From contig NZ_CP109078.1 in NCBI RefSeq assembly GCF_035917455.1, forward strand, positions 6,308,001-6,372,000: a stretch of 64,000 bases of DNA. The letters run 5' to 3'. Shown in pieces: positions 33,760-42,390 of this stretch (positions are counted from its first letter, which is position 1; the number at the start of each line of letters is the position of its first letter). Origin of the DNA: Micromonospora sp. NBC_01796 (GTDB taxonomy: Bacteria > Actinomycetota > Actinomycetes > Mycobacteriales > Micromonosporaceae). The translations under genes were made by a program, and so were the position numbers. The notes beneath the pieces were generated by a model. It searched no databases, was not told the origin of the DNA, and was given only the letters and a program-made list of their open reading frames with translations.

Positions 33760-34191
33760 CTACTTCGCGAACACCTGGCTCTCGTCGCGGAACGCCTTGA
33801 ACTCCAGCGCGTTGCCGGCCGGGTCGCGGACGAACATCGTCCACTGCTCGCCCGGCTCGCCCGCGAACCGCAGGTAGGGCTCGATCACAAAACCCACGCC
33901 GGCGTCCCGGATCCGGCCGGCCAGTTCGTGGAAGTCCTCGATGGACAGGATCAGACCGAAGTGCGGGACCGGGACCTCGTGCCCGTCGACCGGGTTGCGT
34001 CCGGCGTCGACCCGGTCGACCACCGGCACGACGTGGGTGACCAACTGGTGGCCGTAGAAGTTCCAGTCGACCCAGTGGTCCGTCGAGCGGCCCTCGTCCA
34101 GCGCGAGCACACCGCCGTAGAAGCCGCGTACGCGCTCCAGGTCGTCAACCGGAATCGCCAGGTGGAAACCGGGACGGGTGGTCGCGGTCAT
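33760..34191 (-). CDS. VOC-family (glyoxalase fold) protein
   Basis: A 143-residue single VOC module: GFHLAIPVDDLERVRGFY at the start and FVRDPAGNALEFKAF at the end, with putative metal ligands H (residue about 10), H (HFGLIL) and E (LEFK). Related to small glyoxalase-like proteins annotated as bleomycin-resistance-type. GAGGAGTCTTCG precedes the ATG at 34191, which rules out the longer frame. It is convergent with the XRE-type regulator gene. Confidence 0.88.
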   Translation of the reverse strand: MTATTRPGFHLAIPVDDLERVRGFYGGVLALDEGRSTDHWVDWNFYGHQLVTHVVPVVDRVDAGRNPVDGHEVPVPHFGLILSIEDFHELAGRIRDAGVGFVIEPYLRFAGEPGEQWTMFVRDPAGNALEFKAFRDESQVFAK

Positions 34192-34341
34192 CGAAGACTC
34201 CTCTGTCGTCCGGGGCGCGCCGGGGGACCCGGCCGACCACACGATCCTCACGTACCCCGACGGCCCGTACAACACCGGGCGCTGCCGGACCGGGAATATC
34301 GGCATGCCATCCGGCGGGCGCGGACGTAGGGTCCTCACCTT

Positions 34342-35592
34342 GTGAACACAATGATCGAGACGGTCGCACCGGCGCGGTTGGGTACGGGCTACCGCTGGTT
34401 GCTCGCCTCGTCGTGGGCGACGAATCTCGGTGACGGCGTGGCGGTCGCCGCCGGACCGCTGCTGGTGGCGTCGCTGACCGACAACCCGTTCCTGGTGTCA
34501 CTGGCGGCCCTGCTCCGGTGGGCGCCCCCGTTGGTGTTCGGCCTGTACGCCGGTGTGCTGTCCGATCGCCTCGACCGGCGGCGGATCGTGATCGCCGCGA
34601 ACGCGGTCCGGGTCCTGGCGCTGGCTGTCCTGATTGTCGCGCTGGTCACGGACCGGGTGTCGGTGGTCGGGGTGCTGGTGGCCCTGGGGCTGCTCGCCAC
34701 CGCCGAGGTCTTCGCCGACAACACGACGGCGACGCTGACGCCGATGCTGGTACACCGCGACGACCTCGCGATCGCCAACGCCCGGATGCAGACCGGGTTC
34801 ATCACGCTCGACCAACTCGCCGGTCCGCCGATCGGCGCGGCCCTGTTCGCGGCCGGGGCTGCGTGGCCGTTCGTGACCGAGGCGGTCCTGGCGGCCGCCG
34901 GTGTGCTGCTGGTGTCGAGGGTCGTGCTGCCCGTTCGGGAGCGGGAAGCGGCGCAGGCGCGAACGGGTGTCTGGCGGGACATGGCCGAGGGTTTCCGGTG
35001 GACCGTACGTCACCCGGCGGTCCGTACGCTGTGTCTGACGATTTTGATCTTCAACGTCACCTTCGGTGCGGCCTGGTCGGTGCTGGTGCTCTACGCCGCG
35101 CAGCGCCTCGACCTGGGCGCCGTCGGGTTCGGCCTGCTCACCACGGTCTCGGCGGTCGGCGGCCTGCTCGGTACGGCCCTGTACGGGTGGATCACCCGGC
35201 GGGTGAGCCTGGGCAACGTGATGCGGGCCGGACTGATCATCGAGACCTTCACCCACCTCGCCCTGGCCCTCACCACCTCGGCGTGGCTGGCCTCGCTGAT
35301 CTTCTTCATCTTCGGCGCCCACGCGTTCGTCTGGAGCACCACGTCGATGACCGTCCGGCAGCGAGCCGTCCCCACCCACCTGCAGGGACGCGTGAACAGC
35401 ATCAACACCATCAGCGTCTTCGGTGGCCTGGTCGTCGGCTCGGCCGTCGGCGGCACCCTGGCCACCCACTACGGAGTGACCGCGCCGTTCTGGTTCGCCT
35501 TCGTCGGCTCGGCGGTCTTCGTGGTCCTGCTCTGGCGCGAACTCACCCGGATCGCCCACGCCGACGAGCGGTCGCACGCCGTCGCCGCCTGA
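34342..35592 (+). CDS. MFS transporter
   Basis: A 416-residue major facilitator with about 11-12 predicted membrane helices. The loop 2-3 signature reads GVLSDRLDRRRIV, and the N-terminus WLLASSWATNLGDGVAVAAGP fits the MFS_3/enterobactin-exporter-like group, so export of a small molecule is likely. The ligand is unknown. The GTG at 34342 and an ATG at 34351 are both possible starts; neither has a strong ribosome binding site. Confidence 0.92.
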   Translation: MNTMIETVAPARLGTGYRWLLASSWATNLGDGVAVAAGPLLVASLTDNPFLVSLAALLRWAPPLVFGLYAGVLSDRLDRRRIVIAANAVRVLALAVLIVALVTDRVSVVGVLVALGLLATAEVFADNTTATLTPMLVHRDDLAIANARMQTGFITLDQLAGPPIGAALFAAGAAWPFVTEAVLAAAGVLLVSRVVLPVREREAAQARTGVWRDMAEGFRWTVRHPAVRTLCLTILIFNVTFGAAWSVLVLYAAQRLDLGAVGFGLLTTVSAVGGLLGTALYGWITRRVSLGNVMRAGLIIETFTHLALALTTSAWLASLIFFIFGAHAFVWSTTSMTVRQRAVPTHLQGRVNSINTISVFGGLVVGSAVGGTLATHYGVTAPFWFAFVGSAVFVVLLWRELTRIAHADERSHAVAA

Positions 35593-35615
35593 GCCACAGC
35601 CGCCGCACGGCGATT

Positions 35616-35625
35616 GTCCTAGGAC
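35616..35625. promoter_or_regulatory. Palindrome GTCCTAGGAC with adjacent half-site
   Basis: A perfect 10-bp palindrome followed by CTCTAGGAG (35627-35635), giving three CTAGGA-like half-sites in 20 bp. It lies between the transporter stop and the promoter of the secreted hydrolase, so it may be an operator. No cognate regulator is apparent. Confidence 0.35.
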
Positions 35626-35692
35626 GCTCTAGGAGTGGTGACGCGAGCGATACCGCGACGGTAGGAAAGGGCTTCCCCCAGGGGGTTTGAGG

Positions 35693-35722
35693 TTGACCGG
35701 GTCGACTCTGCGGGCCTAGCAT
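35693..35722 (+). promoter_or_regulatory. Promoter of the secreted hydrolase
   Basis: TTGACC (35693-35698) and TAGCAT (35717-35722) are 18 bp apart. The predicted transcript starts about 20 bp before the ribosome binding site. Confidence 0.55.
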
Positions 35723-35749
35723 GGCGGCACTCTGCAGAGAGGGACATCG

Positions 35750-36952
35750 ATGAAGAGGCGTGCCCTGGCGTCCCTGCCCGTACTGGCTCTGATGCAGTCG
35801 CAGTTGCCCGCGCCGGCATCGGCGGGTCCGGCCGCGCCGACGCTGGCACCGGCCGCCGTACCGATACCACCGGTCGAATCGGCCGGCATCGTCGAGGGCA
35901 ACCTGCCGGTCTTCTTCGAGCAGCTCAAGGCCGAACTGTCGTACCCCCTTGCCTGGGGCACCTCGCGGATCCGCGACTTCCGAACGTGGCAACGGGTCGC
36001 GGCGGCAAAGGTCGAGGAACTGCTGCGGCAGCGGCCGGACGACACCCCGTTCCGGCCGGAGATCGTCGACGAGCAGCCCGCCGACGGGTACCGCCAGCGG
36101 ACCCTGCTGTTCAACGTGACCCGCCACAGTCGGGTCCGCGCGACGATGCTGGTGCCGAACGGGCGGGGTCCGTTTCCCGGAGTCCTGCTTTTGCACGACC
36201 ACGGGTCGAAGTTCGACATCGGCAAGGAGAAGCTGGTCCGCCCCTGGTACGACGACACCCGGCTCGCCTCGGCGCAGGCCTGGTCGGACAGGTACTTCGG
36301 TGGCCGGTTCCTCGGCAACGAGCTGGTCGAACGGGGCTACGCGGTCCTGGCCGTCGACGCCCTCGGCTGGGGCGACCGGTCCGGTCTCACGTACGAGGCA
36401 CAGCAGGCGCTGGCCAGCAACTTCTTCAACCTCGGCTCGTCACTCGCCGGGCTGGTGGCCCGGGAGGACGTACGCGCGGTGGCACTGCTGCGCAGCCTGC
36501 CCGAGATCGACCGTACCCGGATCGCCACGGTGGGCTTCTCGATGGGCGGTTGGCGCGCCTGGCAGACGGCTGCGCTCTCGCCGTACGTGTCGGCGACGGT
36601 CTCGGTCTGCTGGATGACCACCCTCAAGGAGATGATGGTGGTCGGGAACAACACCCTCCGGGGCCAGTCCGCGTACTTCATGTCGCACCCCGGCCTGTAC
36701 GAGCACCTCGACATCCCCGACGTGGCGAGCATCGCCGCCCCCCGACCGGCGTTCTTCCTCAACGGCGAACTCGATCCGCTGTTCACCCCGGCGGGCACCC
36801 TCGGCGCGTACACGAAGATGCGCGCGGTCTGGCGGTCGCAGCGGGCCGAGGACCGGCTGCGGACCACGATCTGGCCGGGGGTGGGCCACATCTGCACGCC
36901 GGAGATGCAGGACGCGGCGTTCGCCTGGCTGGACACCCGGATGCGACCCTGA
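35750..36952 (+). CDS. Exported alpha/beta hydrolase (dienelactone-hydrolase/acetylxylan-esterase-like)
   Basis: A 400-residue hydrolase with a short N-terminal signal-like stretch (LASLPVLALMQSQLPAPASAG). The fold begins around residue 140 (FPGVLLLHDHG), the nucleophile elbow is GFSMGGWRAW, the acid is probably in NGELDPLFTP, and the His is in GVGHICTPE. It resembles the putative exported esterases of the DLH/AXE1-like group. GAGAGGGAC precedes the ATG. The substrate is unknown. Confidence 0.85.
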   Translation: MKRRALASLPVLALMQSQLPAPASAGPAAPTLAPAAVPIPPVESAGIVEGNLPVFFEQLKAELSYPLAWGTSRIRDFRTWQRVAAAKVEELLRQRPDDTPFRPEIVDEQPADGYRQRTLLFNVTRHSRVRATMLVPNGRGPFPGVLLLHDHGSKFDIGKEKLVRPWYDDTRLASAQAWSDRYFGGRFLGNELVERGYAVLAVDALGWGDRSGLTYEAQQALASNFFNLGSSLAGLVAREDVRAVALLRSLPEIDRTRIATVGFSMGGWRAWQTAALSPYVSATVSVCWMTTLKEMMVVGNNTLRGQSAYFMSHPGLYEHLDIPDVASIAAPRPAFFLNGELDPLFTPAGTLGAYTKMRAVWRSQRAEDRLRTTIWPGVGHICTPEMQDAAFAWLDTRMRP

Positions 36953-37003
36953 CCCCGACCGGGCAAGCGGGACACCGACGGGGCCCCCGGAGCAGGGACG
37001 GGA

Positions 37004-37954
37004 TCAGAGCACCCGGACCGGCTGTCCGGCCAGGAACGCCTCGATGTCCTCCACCGCGTCGCCGAAGAAGACCCGGTAGGTCTCGCGCGTGACGTAACCG
37101 AGGTGCGGCGTCAGTACGGTGTTCGGCGCCGTCCGCAGCGGGTGGTCGACCGGCAGCGGTTCGACGTCGAACACGTCCAGGCCGGCGCCGGCGATCCAGC
37201 CCTCGTGCAACGCGGTGAGCAGGGCGGCCTCGTCGATGATCGGTCCCCGCGAGGTGTTCACCAGGTACGCGTCCCGGCGCATCGAACGCAGCTCGGCCTC
37301 GCCGAGCAGGCCACGGGTCCGGTCGCCGAGCTGGAGGTGCACGGTCACGATGTCCGACCCGGTCAGCAACTCCTCCTTGGACACCGCCTGTACGCCCAGC
37401 TCCGCCGCGTGCTCGGCGCGCAGGTTCTCGCTCCAGGCCACGACCCGCATCCCGAACGCCCGGCCGACGGCGGCCACCTGGGCACCCATCCGACCCAGCC
37501 CGACCACCCCGAGGGTGTGACCCGCCAGGTCTCCGCCGACCGTGCTCTGCCAGCCGCCGTCGCGTACCCGTTGGGACTCGGTGGGGATCCGGCGTACCAG
37601 GGCCAGGATGAGTCCCCAGGTGAGTTCGGCGGTGCCGGTGGCGACCCCGCGGGTGCCGGTGACGACGACCCCGCGCCGCGTCGCCGCCGACAGGTCGATG
37701 GCGACGTTGGACATCCCGGTCGTGACCAGCAGCCGCAGTCGGGGCAGCCGGTCGAGTACGGCTGCGGGGAACGCGGTCCGCTCCCGCATCGCCACCACGA
37801 CCTCGGCGTCCGCGAGCCGCCGGACGAGAACCTCGACGTCGTCGACGTGGTCGGTGAAGACGGTCACCTCGACCCGGTGCCCGAGCCGGTCCCAGCCACC
37901 GAACTCCCGCGCCACATTCTGGTAGTCGTCGAGCACCGCGACCCGAACAGCCAT
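37004..37954 (-). CDS. D-isomer-specific 2-hydroxyacid dehydrogenase
   Basis: A 316-residue NAD-dependent dehydrogenase. The cofactor loop is LGVVGLGRMGAQVAAVG, followed by VNTSRGPIIDEAALL. The catalytic Arg lies in VTTGMSN and beyond, Glu in DVFDVEPLP, and His in TPHLGYVT. The layout is that of the phosphoglycerate-dehydrogenase-like group without an ACT domain. GGGAGG precedes the ATG at 37954. It faces the secreted-protein gene at 38230 across a 275-bp control region. Confidence 0.93.
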   Translation of the reverse strand: MAVRVAVLDDYQNVAREFGGWDRLGHRVEVTVFTDHVDDVEVLVRRLADAEVVVAMRERTAFPAAVLDRLPRLRLLVTTGMSNVAIDLSAATRRGVVVTGTRGVATGTAELTWGLILALVRRIPTESQRVRDGGWQSTVGGDLAGHTLGVVGLGRMGAQVAAVGRAFGMRVVAWSENLRAEHAAELGVQAVSKEELLTGSDIVTVHLQLGDRTRGLLGEAELRSMRRDAYLVNTSRGPIIDEAALLTALHEGWIAGAGLDVFDVEPLPVDHPLRTAPNTVLTPHLGYVTRETYRVFFGDAVEDIEAFLAGQPVRVL

Positions 37955-38138
37955 CTTCGCCTCCCGTACCGTCGCGGCCCCTCTGCCGGGCCATGATCCT
38001 CCGTCGGGCCGGCGGGCGCTGGCGCGAAGGTTCCCCGCCGGGTAGCCGAGCGTGGCACCCCGTACCCGATCATGGCACGGACCGGACGCGAACACCCCGG
38101 CTACCGGCCCGGCGCCGTCGGTCCGGGTGCCGCCGGCC

Positions 38139-38180
38139 GTGACCGGACCATGACGCCACCGTGACCGGCCGGACCACGCT
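38139..38180 (+). promoter_or_regulatory. Three 11-bp direct repeats (SARP-box-like) upstream of a secreted-protein gene
   Basis: GTGACCGGACC (38139-38149), ATGACGCCACC (38150-38160) and GTGACCGGCCG (38161-38171) are head-to-tail with an exact 11-bp period. A -10-like CACGCT (38175-38180) lies 7 bp after the last heptamer GTGACCG. Direct heptamer repeats at 11 or 22 bp next to a -10 are the known binding mode of SARP regulators. A SARP-domain protein is encoded at 39167-42238. Confidence 0.55.
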
Positions 38181-38229
38181 GGGGACAACCCCGTCCCACC
38201 GAGGACGGGGACCTCGGAGGGAGCAGCAC

Positions 38230-39153
38230 ATGCGCGCAGGTACAGGCCGGACGGTCGGCCACGGGAGCGTCGCCGTCGCGCTGGTCGCGGCGAGCCTCGT
38301 CGCCGGTACGGGGCCCGCACGCGCCGACGGACCACACGCACCGGTCCTCGTCGCGGCGGCCAGCCTGCACGACGAGTCCCCGGAGAAGGAGGTGACGGTG
38401 CGGTGTCCGGGCGCGACGCTCGTGTTCTCCGCCGGTGGCGGTGTCGGCGGGTCCGCCGGCGGTACCGGGCAGGTCGTGGTCACCGCCGTGGTACCGGACG
38501 TGGGACTGACGACGGTGACCGTCCGGGCGGTCGCGCGTACGGGGCAGCGGGGTCCGTGGTCGGTGGTCGGGCAGGCGATCTGCGAGGCGTCCGGATCTGC
38601 GCTGCGCCGGGCGGTGGGCACCGCGGTCGGGGAGTACACCGCGACGGCAACCTGCGGGCCGGGAACGAAGGTGTGGGGGACCGGGTTCCGGGTCACCGGC
38701 GACCCGGACCACGTTGCCGTCGCCGAGGTGGTGCCCGATCCCGGCCTGACCAAGGTGGCGGTCGGTGTCACCAGCGACGGGCCACCGACCGAGGTCACCG
38801 CGTACGCCATTTGCCGTGCCCAGACCGGGACCATGCGGCGCGTGGCGGCGGTGTCGCCGGACGGCGCGGGGTGGCCGAGGAGCGTCACCGTGGCGGACAC
38901 CGCGGACGCCCGGATCTACGGCGTCGGTGGTCGCGCCGGCGGTGGGCCGCACGCCTACCTCGACGCGCTGGTCCTGCGGCCGTCGGGCGCCGGGGGAGGG
39001 GTCCGCGCCGCCCTCGCCGCACCGATCCGGGCCGCGGCGGCGACCGGCGTACGACCCGGTCCGCGTCCGGCCGACGGTACGGGCGTCGCGACAACCGACG
39101 GTACGGATGACGAAACCGTCGTGTACGGCATCCTCGCCGGCAGTTTCCACTGA
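38230..39153 (+). CDS. Secreted protein with three related beta-type repeats
   Basis: 307 residues. A Sec signal (VAVALVAASLVAGTGPARAD) is followed by three tandem modules of about 75 residues. The first two share a Cys-containing strand, a G-rich turn and the sequence VVPDVGLT or VVPDPGLT; the third is more diverged (VAAVSPDGAGWPRS). I recognise no named family or catalytic motif. GGAGG precedes the ATG at 38230. It has SARP-type direct repeats upstream and is convergent with a SARP-domain gene ending 14 bp away, so it may be a target of that regulator. Confidence 0.75.
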   Translation: MRAGTGRTVGHGSVAVALVAASLVAGTGPARADGPHAPVLVAAASLHDESPEKEVTVRCPGATLVFSAGGGVGGSAGGTGQVVVTAVVPDVGLTTVTVRAVARTGQRGPWSVVGQAICEASGSALRRAVGTAVGEYTATATCGPGTKVWGTGFRVTGDPDHVAVAEVVPDPGLTKVAVGVTSDGPPTEVTAYAICRAQTGTMRRVAAVSPDGAGWPRSVTVADTADARIYGVGGRAGGGPHAYLDALVLRPSGAGGGVRAALAAPIRAAAATGVRPGPRPADGTGVATTDGTDDETVVYGILAGSFH

Positions 39154-39166
39154 ACCGTCGGGCGGT

Positions 39167-42100
39167 TCAACGGGTCCGGGCACCAACCCCGGCCGGGGCG
39201 AGGATCGACTCGTCCGGTGGCCGTACGCCGATCGCGCGCATCGCCTCGGCGTACCGGTGCAGGGCCCGTCGGGCCTCCCCGTGCTGGCCGCCGGCGACCA
39301 GGGTCCGTACCAGTGCCCGGTGCGCCGGCTCGTCGTAGGGATCCTTCTCCAGCAGCCGGAGCAGGCAGGCGACCGCCGTCTCCGGATCGCCCGCCGCCCG
39401 GCTGGCCCGCGCCAGCATCCGCAGCATGTTCAGGTACGCCGCCCGTACCTCCTCGCGCAGCGGTGCCGACCAGTCGGCGTACGGCTCGTCCTCGAAGACG
39501 TCGGCCCGGTACTCCCGTTCCGCGCTGGCGAGTACGGTCCGGGCCTCGGCGGCGGCGCCACGGTCGAGCAGCCGGCGCCCGTGTACGACGTGGGCGAAGA
39601 ACTCCTCCACGTCGACCCGCAGCCGGGTGACGTCCAACGCGACGCTGGCCTGGTCGGCGACGAGGAAGTGATCGGCCGGGTGGGCCCGGTCCGGGTCCAG
39701 CACACCGCGCACGATCGACAGCAGGACGGAGAGCCGGTGCCCGGTACGGTCGGCGTTGTCGTCGGGCCAGAGCAGTTCGCAGAGCACCCCGCGCGACACC
39801 GGTCGGCCGCGTCGGGTCGCGACGATCCGGAGCAGGTCACGGGCCTTGCGTGACTGCCACTGGGAGGCGGGGACGACCCGGTCGCCGAGTTGGACCTCGA
39901 ACCGGCCGAGCAACCGGATCGACACCTCCGTGCCGGTGCCGGATCCGTTGTCGGCGGCACCCGGTACGGGTGCCCGGTGGTCCGGCACGGCGTCCGCGGC
40001 GGTGAGTTCCTCGACGGCGATCAGGGCGTCCAGCCGGTCGTCGGTGGTGGCGTCGGGCAGGCCGCCGAGGATCACCCGGATCCTGGCCGCCTCCAGCACC
40101 GCTCCGGTGTCGGTCCAGATCGCGTACGCCTCGCGCAGGGCAGAGCGGGCGCGGACCGGCACCGGCTCGCTCGCGGCGCGCAGTTCGAGGGCGTCGGCGA
40201 GACCGCCCCGGTCCCGTTGCGCGCGGGCGATCGTCGCCGCCTCCGTCGCCAGTGTTCCCGCACCGGTCCGGTCCGCCCGGCGTACGGCGATCCAGCCCCG
40301 GGCCAGCAGCGCCGGCACCGAGATCTCGGCGGCGGCTTCCCGGGCGGCCCGCTCGGCGTACCGGGCGGCCGTGTCGAGGTCCTCGTGCAGGATCACGAGG
40401 GCCAGGCCGGCGAGGGCGGGCACCAGGATGTTGGCATTCCCGGCGGCCTCACCGACCCGGACCGCCTCCTCGTACGCCGCGCGGGCCTGCTCCCGCCAGC
40501 CGCGTCGGCGGTACACCTCGCCGAGGCCGAGCAGGGCCGCCCCGGAGCGGCGCGAACCCATCCGCTCGTACCGGGCGAGGACCTGGCCGTACCGGCGGAC
40601 CGCCTCGTCGTAGCGGCCGAGGATGGACAGCGCGTCGGCTTCGTTGCACGAGGCGATGTTGCGCAGGTTCGGGTACCCGGCCGCGGCGGCGAACCGGTCC
40701 GCCCGCCGGGCGAGGACCAGGGCCTCGGCGTACCGGGACGCGCAGATCAGGTGGTACGACTGGTTGATCAGGATGCGGGTGACCAGCACGACGTCGCCGG
40801 TACGTTCGGCGATCGGCAGCGCCCGCGCGTACTGCTCCTCGCTGCGGGCCCGGTCCCCGGCCGCGCCGAGGCAGAGGGCCACGCTCACGTGGGCGGTGGC
40901 CAGTGCCCCGTCGTGTCCGGCGTCGGCGGCGTGCCGTACGGCGCGTTGGGCGTACCCGGTCGCGGTGGCGCAGTCTCCGGCGAGCAGGTGCGCGTGGGCG
41001 GTCCAGGCGAGCAGGATCGCGGTGTCGGCGTCGGCGGGCACCTCGTTGCCCTGGGCGAAGACCTTCAGCGCGTCGAGGGGGTTGCCCCGTTGGTAGTGGA
41101 CCCGGCCCATCCGCCAGGCGAGTCCGGCGTCGCCGGCGGGTTCTCCGGCCGCGACCGTGTCGTACGTTCTCGCCGCGGCGGGCAGGTCACCGGCGGTACG
41201 GAACGCGTCGCCGAGCAGGAGCCGCAACCGCCTGGTACGCCGCTCCTCCGGCAGTGCCTCGACGATCGCGGCGACCTCGGTCGGCCGCCCGGCGGCGAGT
41301 ACGGAGTCGCCGTGTTCCTCCAGTACCCGTACGCACCGTTCGTGATCGGTGGCCCGCAGGTACGCGCGGGCGGCGGCCAACGGTGGACCGTGCTCGCCGT
41401 ACCACGCGGCGGCGACGGTGGTGATCCGCCGGGTGGCGCCGCGCCGGCCGGTGCGTCGTGCGATCTCCGCGATCACCGGGACGAGCCGGTCGCCGGGTGT
41501 GGGCCCGTCCGGGTCGGGGACCAGCAGACCGGTGCCGGTGAGCAGGTGCAGGGCCGTGGCCGCCCGCCGGTGGCCGAGTGCCGCGCACAGCCCGGCGCTC
41601 ACCGGGGCGAGCGTGGCGACGTCACGGACGAGCCGGTTGACCTCCGCCGGCAACGGCCCCAGGACCTCGGTCGTCACGTACGTCGCCAGGGGGCCGTCCG
41701 GTGCGGTGATCACCGGTAGCAGCGGGCCGGCCGGCGAACCGGTCGGGCCGAGCGTCTCGGCGGCGAGGTGGACCAGCGCCGGCCAGCCGCCGGTCAGTTC
41801 GTGGATCCGGTCGGCCAGGTCGGGGTCCGGCAGCCCGTACTCGGCGGTGAGCAGGTCGACGACCTGGTCGGTGGTGAGCGCGAGATCGGACGGGCCGACC
41901 TCGGCGAGCCGTCCCCGGCCACGCCACCGGGACGTGGCGGTGCCGAGCGGCCACCGGGACGTCAGGGCGACGGTGATCCCGTCCGGTAGCCCGCCGACGA
42001 TCGCGAGCAACCGGTCGGCGGTTGCCGGTTCGAGGCGTGGCAGGTCGTCGACGACCACCCGCAGGTTGTCGCCCGCGTCGGTCACCTTCTCCAGGTCACC

Positions 42101-42238
42101 GGCGATCAGGGTGTCGATGTCGGTGCCGTGCAGCCAGACCGTCGACGCGGGCCGGAACCATCGGCGCAGCATGGTCGTCTTGCCGTATCCGGCGGCGGCG
42201 ACGACGAGTTGGCAGGCACGGGGTCGTGGGTCTGCCAT
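39167..42238 (-). CDS. Large regulator: N-terminal ATPase, TPR array, C-terminal SARP (BTAD) domain
   Basis: About 1023 residues. Walker A is AAAGYGKTT near residue 18 and a Walker-B-like VVVDDL near 65, giving a STAND/MalT-type NTPase. A long helical TPR region covers about 330-740. The C-terminus is a SARP module: SIRLLGRFEVQLGDRVV opens an OmpR-type winged helix, then a BTAD domain ends in RALHRYAEAMRAIGV. AfsR-type proteins carry the SARP part first, so this order is inverted. The ATG at 42238 has no clear ribosome binding site; a GTG at 42250 in the same frame is possible. Confidence 0.85.
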   Translation of the reverse strand: MADPRPRACQLVVAAAGYGKTTMLRRWFRPASTVWLHGTDIDTLIAGDLEKVTDAGDNLRVVVDDLPRLEPATADRLLAIVGGLPDGITVALTSRWPLGTATSRWRGRGRLAEVGPSDLALTTDQVVDLLTAEYGLPDPDLADRIHELTGGWPALVHLAAETLGPTGSPAGPLLPVITAPDGPLATYVTTEVLGPLPAEVNRLVRDVATLAPVSAGLCAALGHRRAATALHLLTGTGLLVPDPDGPTPGDRLVPVIAEIARRTGRRGATRRITTVAAAWYGEHGPPLAAARAYLRATDHERCVRVLEEHGDSVLAAGRPTEVAAIVEALPEERRTRRLRLLLGDAFRTAGDLPAAARTYDTVAAGEPAGDAGLAWRMGRVHYQRGNPLDALKVFAQGNEVPADADTAILLAWTAHAHLLAGDCATATGYAQRAVRHAADAGHDGALATAHVSVALCLGAAGDRARSEEQYARALPIAERTGDVVLVTRILINQSYHLICASRYAEALVLARRADRFAAAAGYPNLRNIASCNEADALSILGRYDEAVRRYGQVLARYERMGSRRSGAALLGLGEVYRRRGWREQARAAYEEAVRVGEAAGNANILVPALAGLALVILHEDLDTAARYAERAAREAAAEISVPALLARGWIAVRRADRTGAGTLATEAATIARAQRDRGGLADALELRAASEPVPVRARSALREAYAIWTDTGAVLEAARIRVILGGLPDATTDDRLDALIAVEELTAADAVPDHRAPVPGAADNGSGTGTEVSIRLLGRFEVQLGDRVVPASQWQSRKARDLLRIVATRRGRPVSRGVLCELLWPDDNADRTGHRLSVLLSIVRGVLDPDRAHPADHFLVADQASVALDVTRLRVDVEEFFAHVVHGRRLLDRGAAAEARTVLASAEREYRADVFEDEPYADWSAPLREEVRAAYLNMLRMLARASRAAGDPETAVACLLRLLEKDPYDEPAHRALVRTLVAGGQHGEARRALHRYAEAMRAIGVRPPDESILAPAGVGARTR

Positions 42239-42390
42239 CGTCGGGCACACAGCTTCCAGCCGGTTGCGCGGTGGCCCGGAACGTCGTGGTGGCGGCCGTG
42301 CCGTGGACGGCTCCAGACTCCTGCCGTCCGGTCCGGCGGGCAAGGCAATTCCGGAAAGCCGACATGACGGCGACCGGGCCGTCGGCGGGG

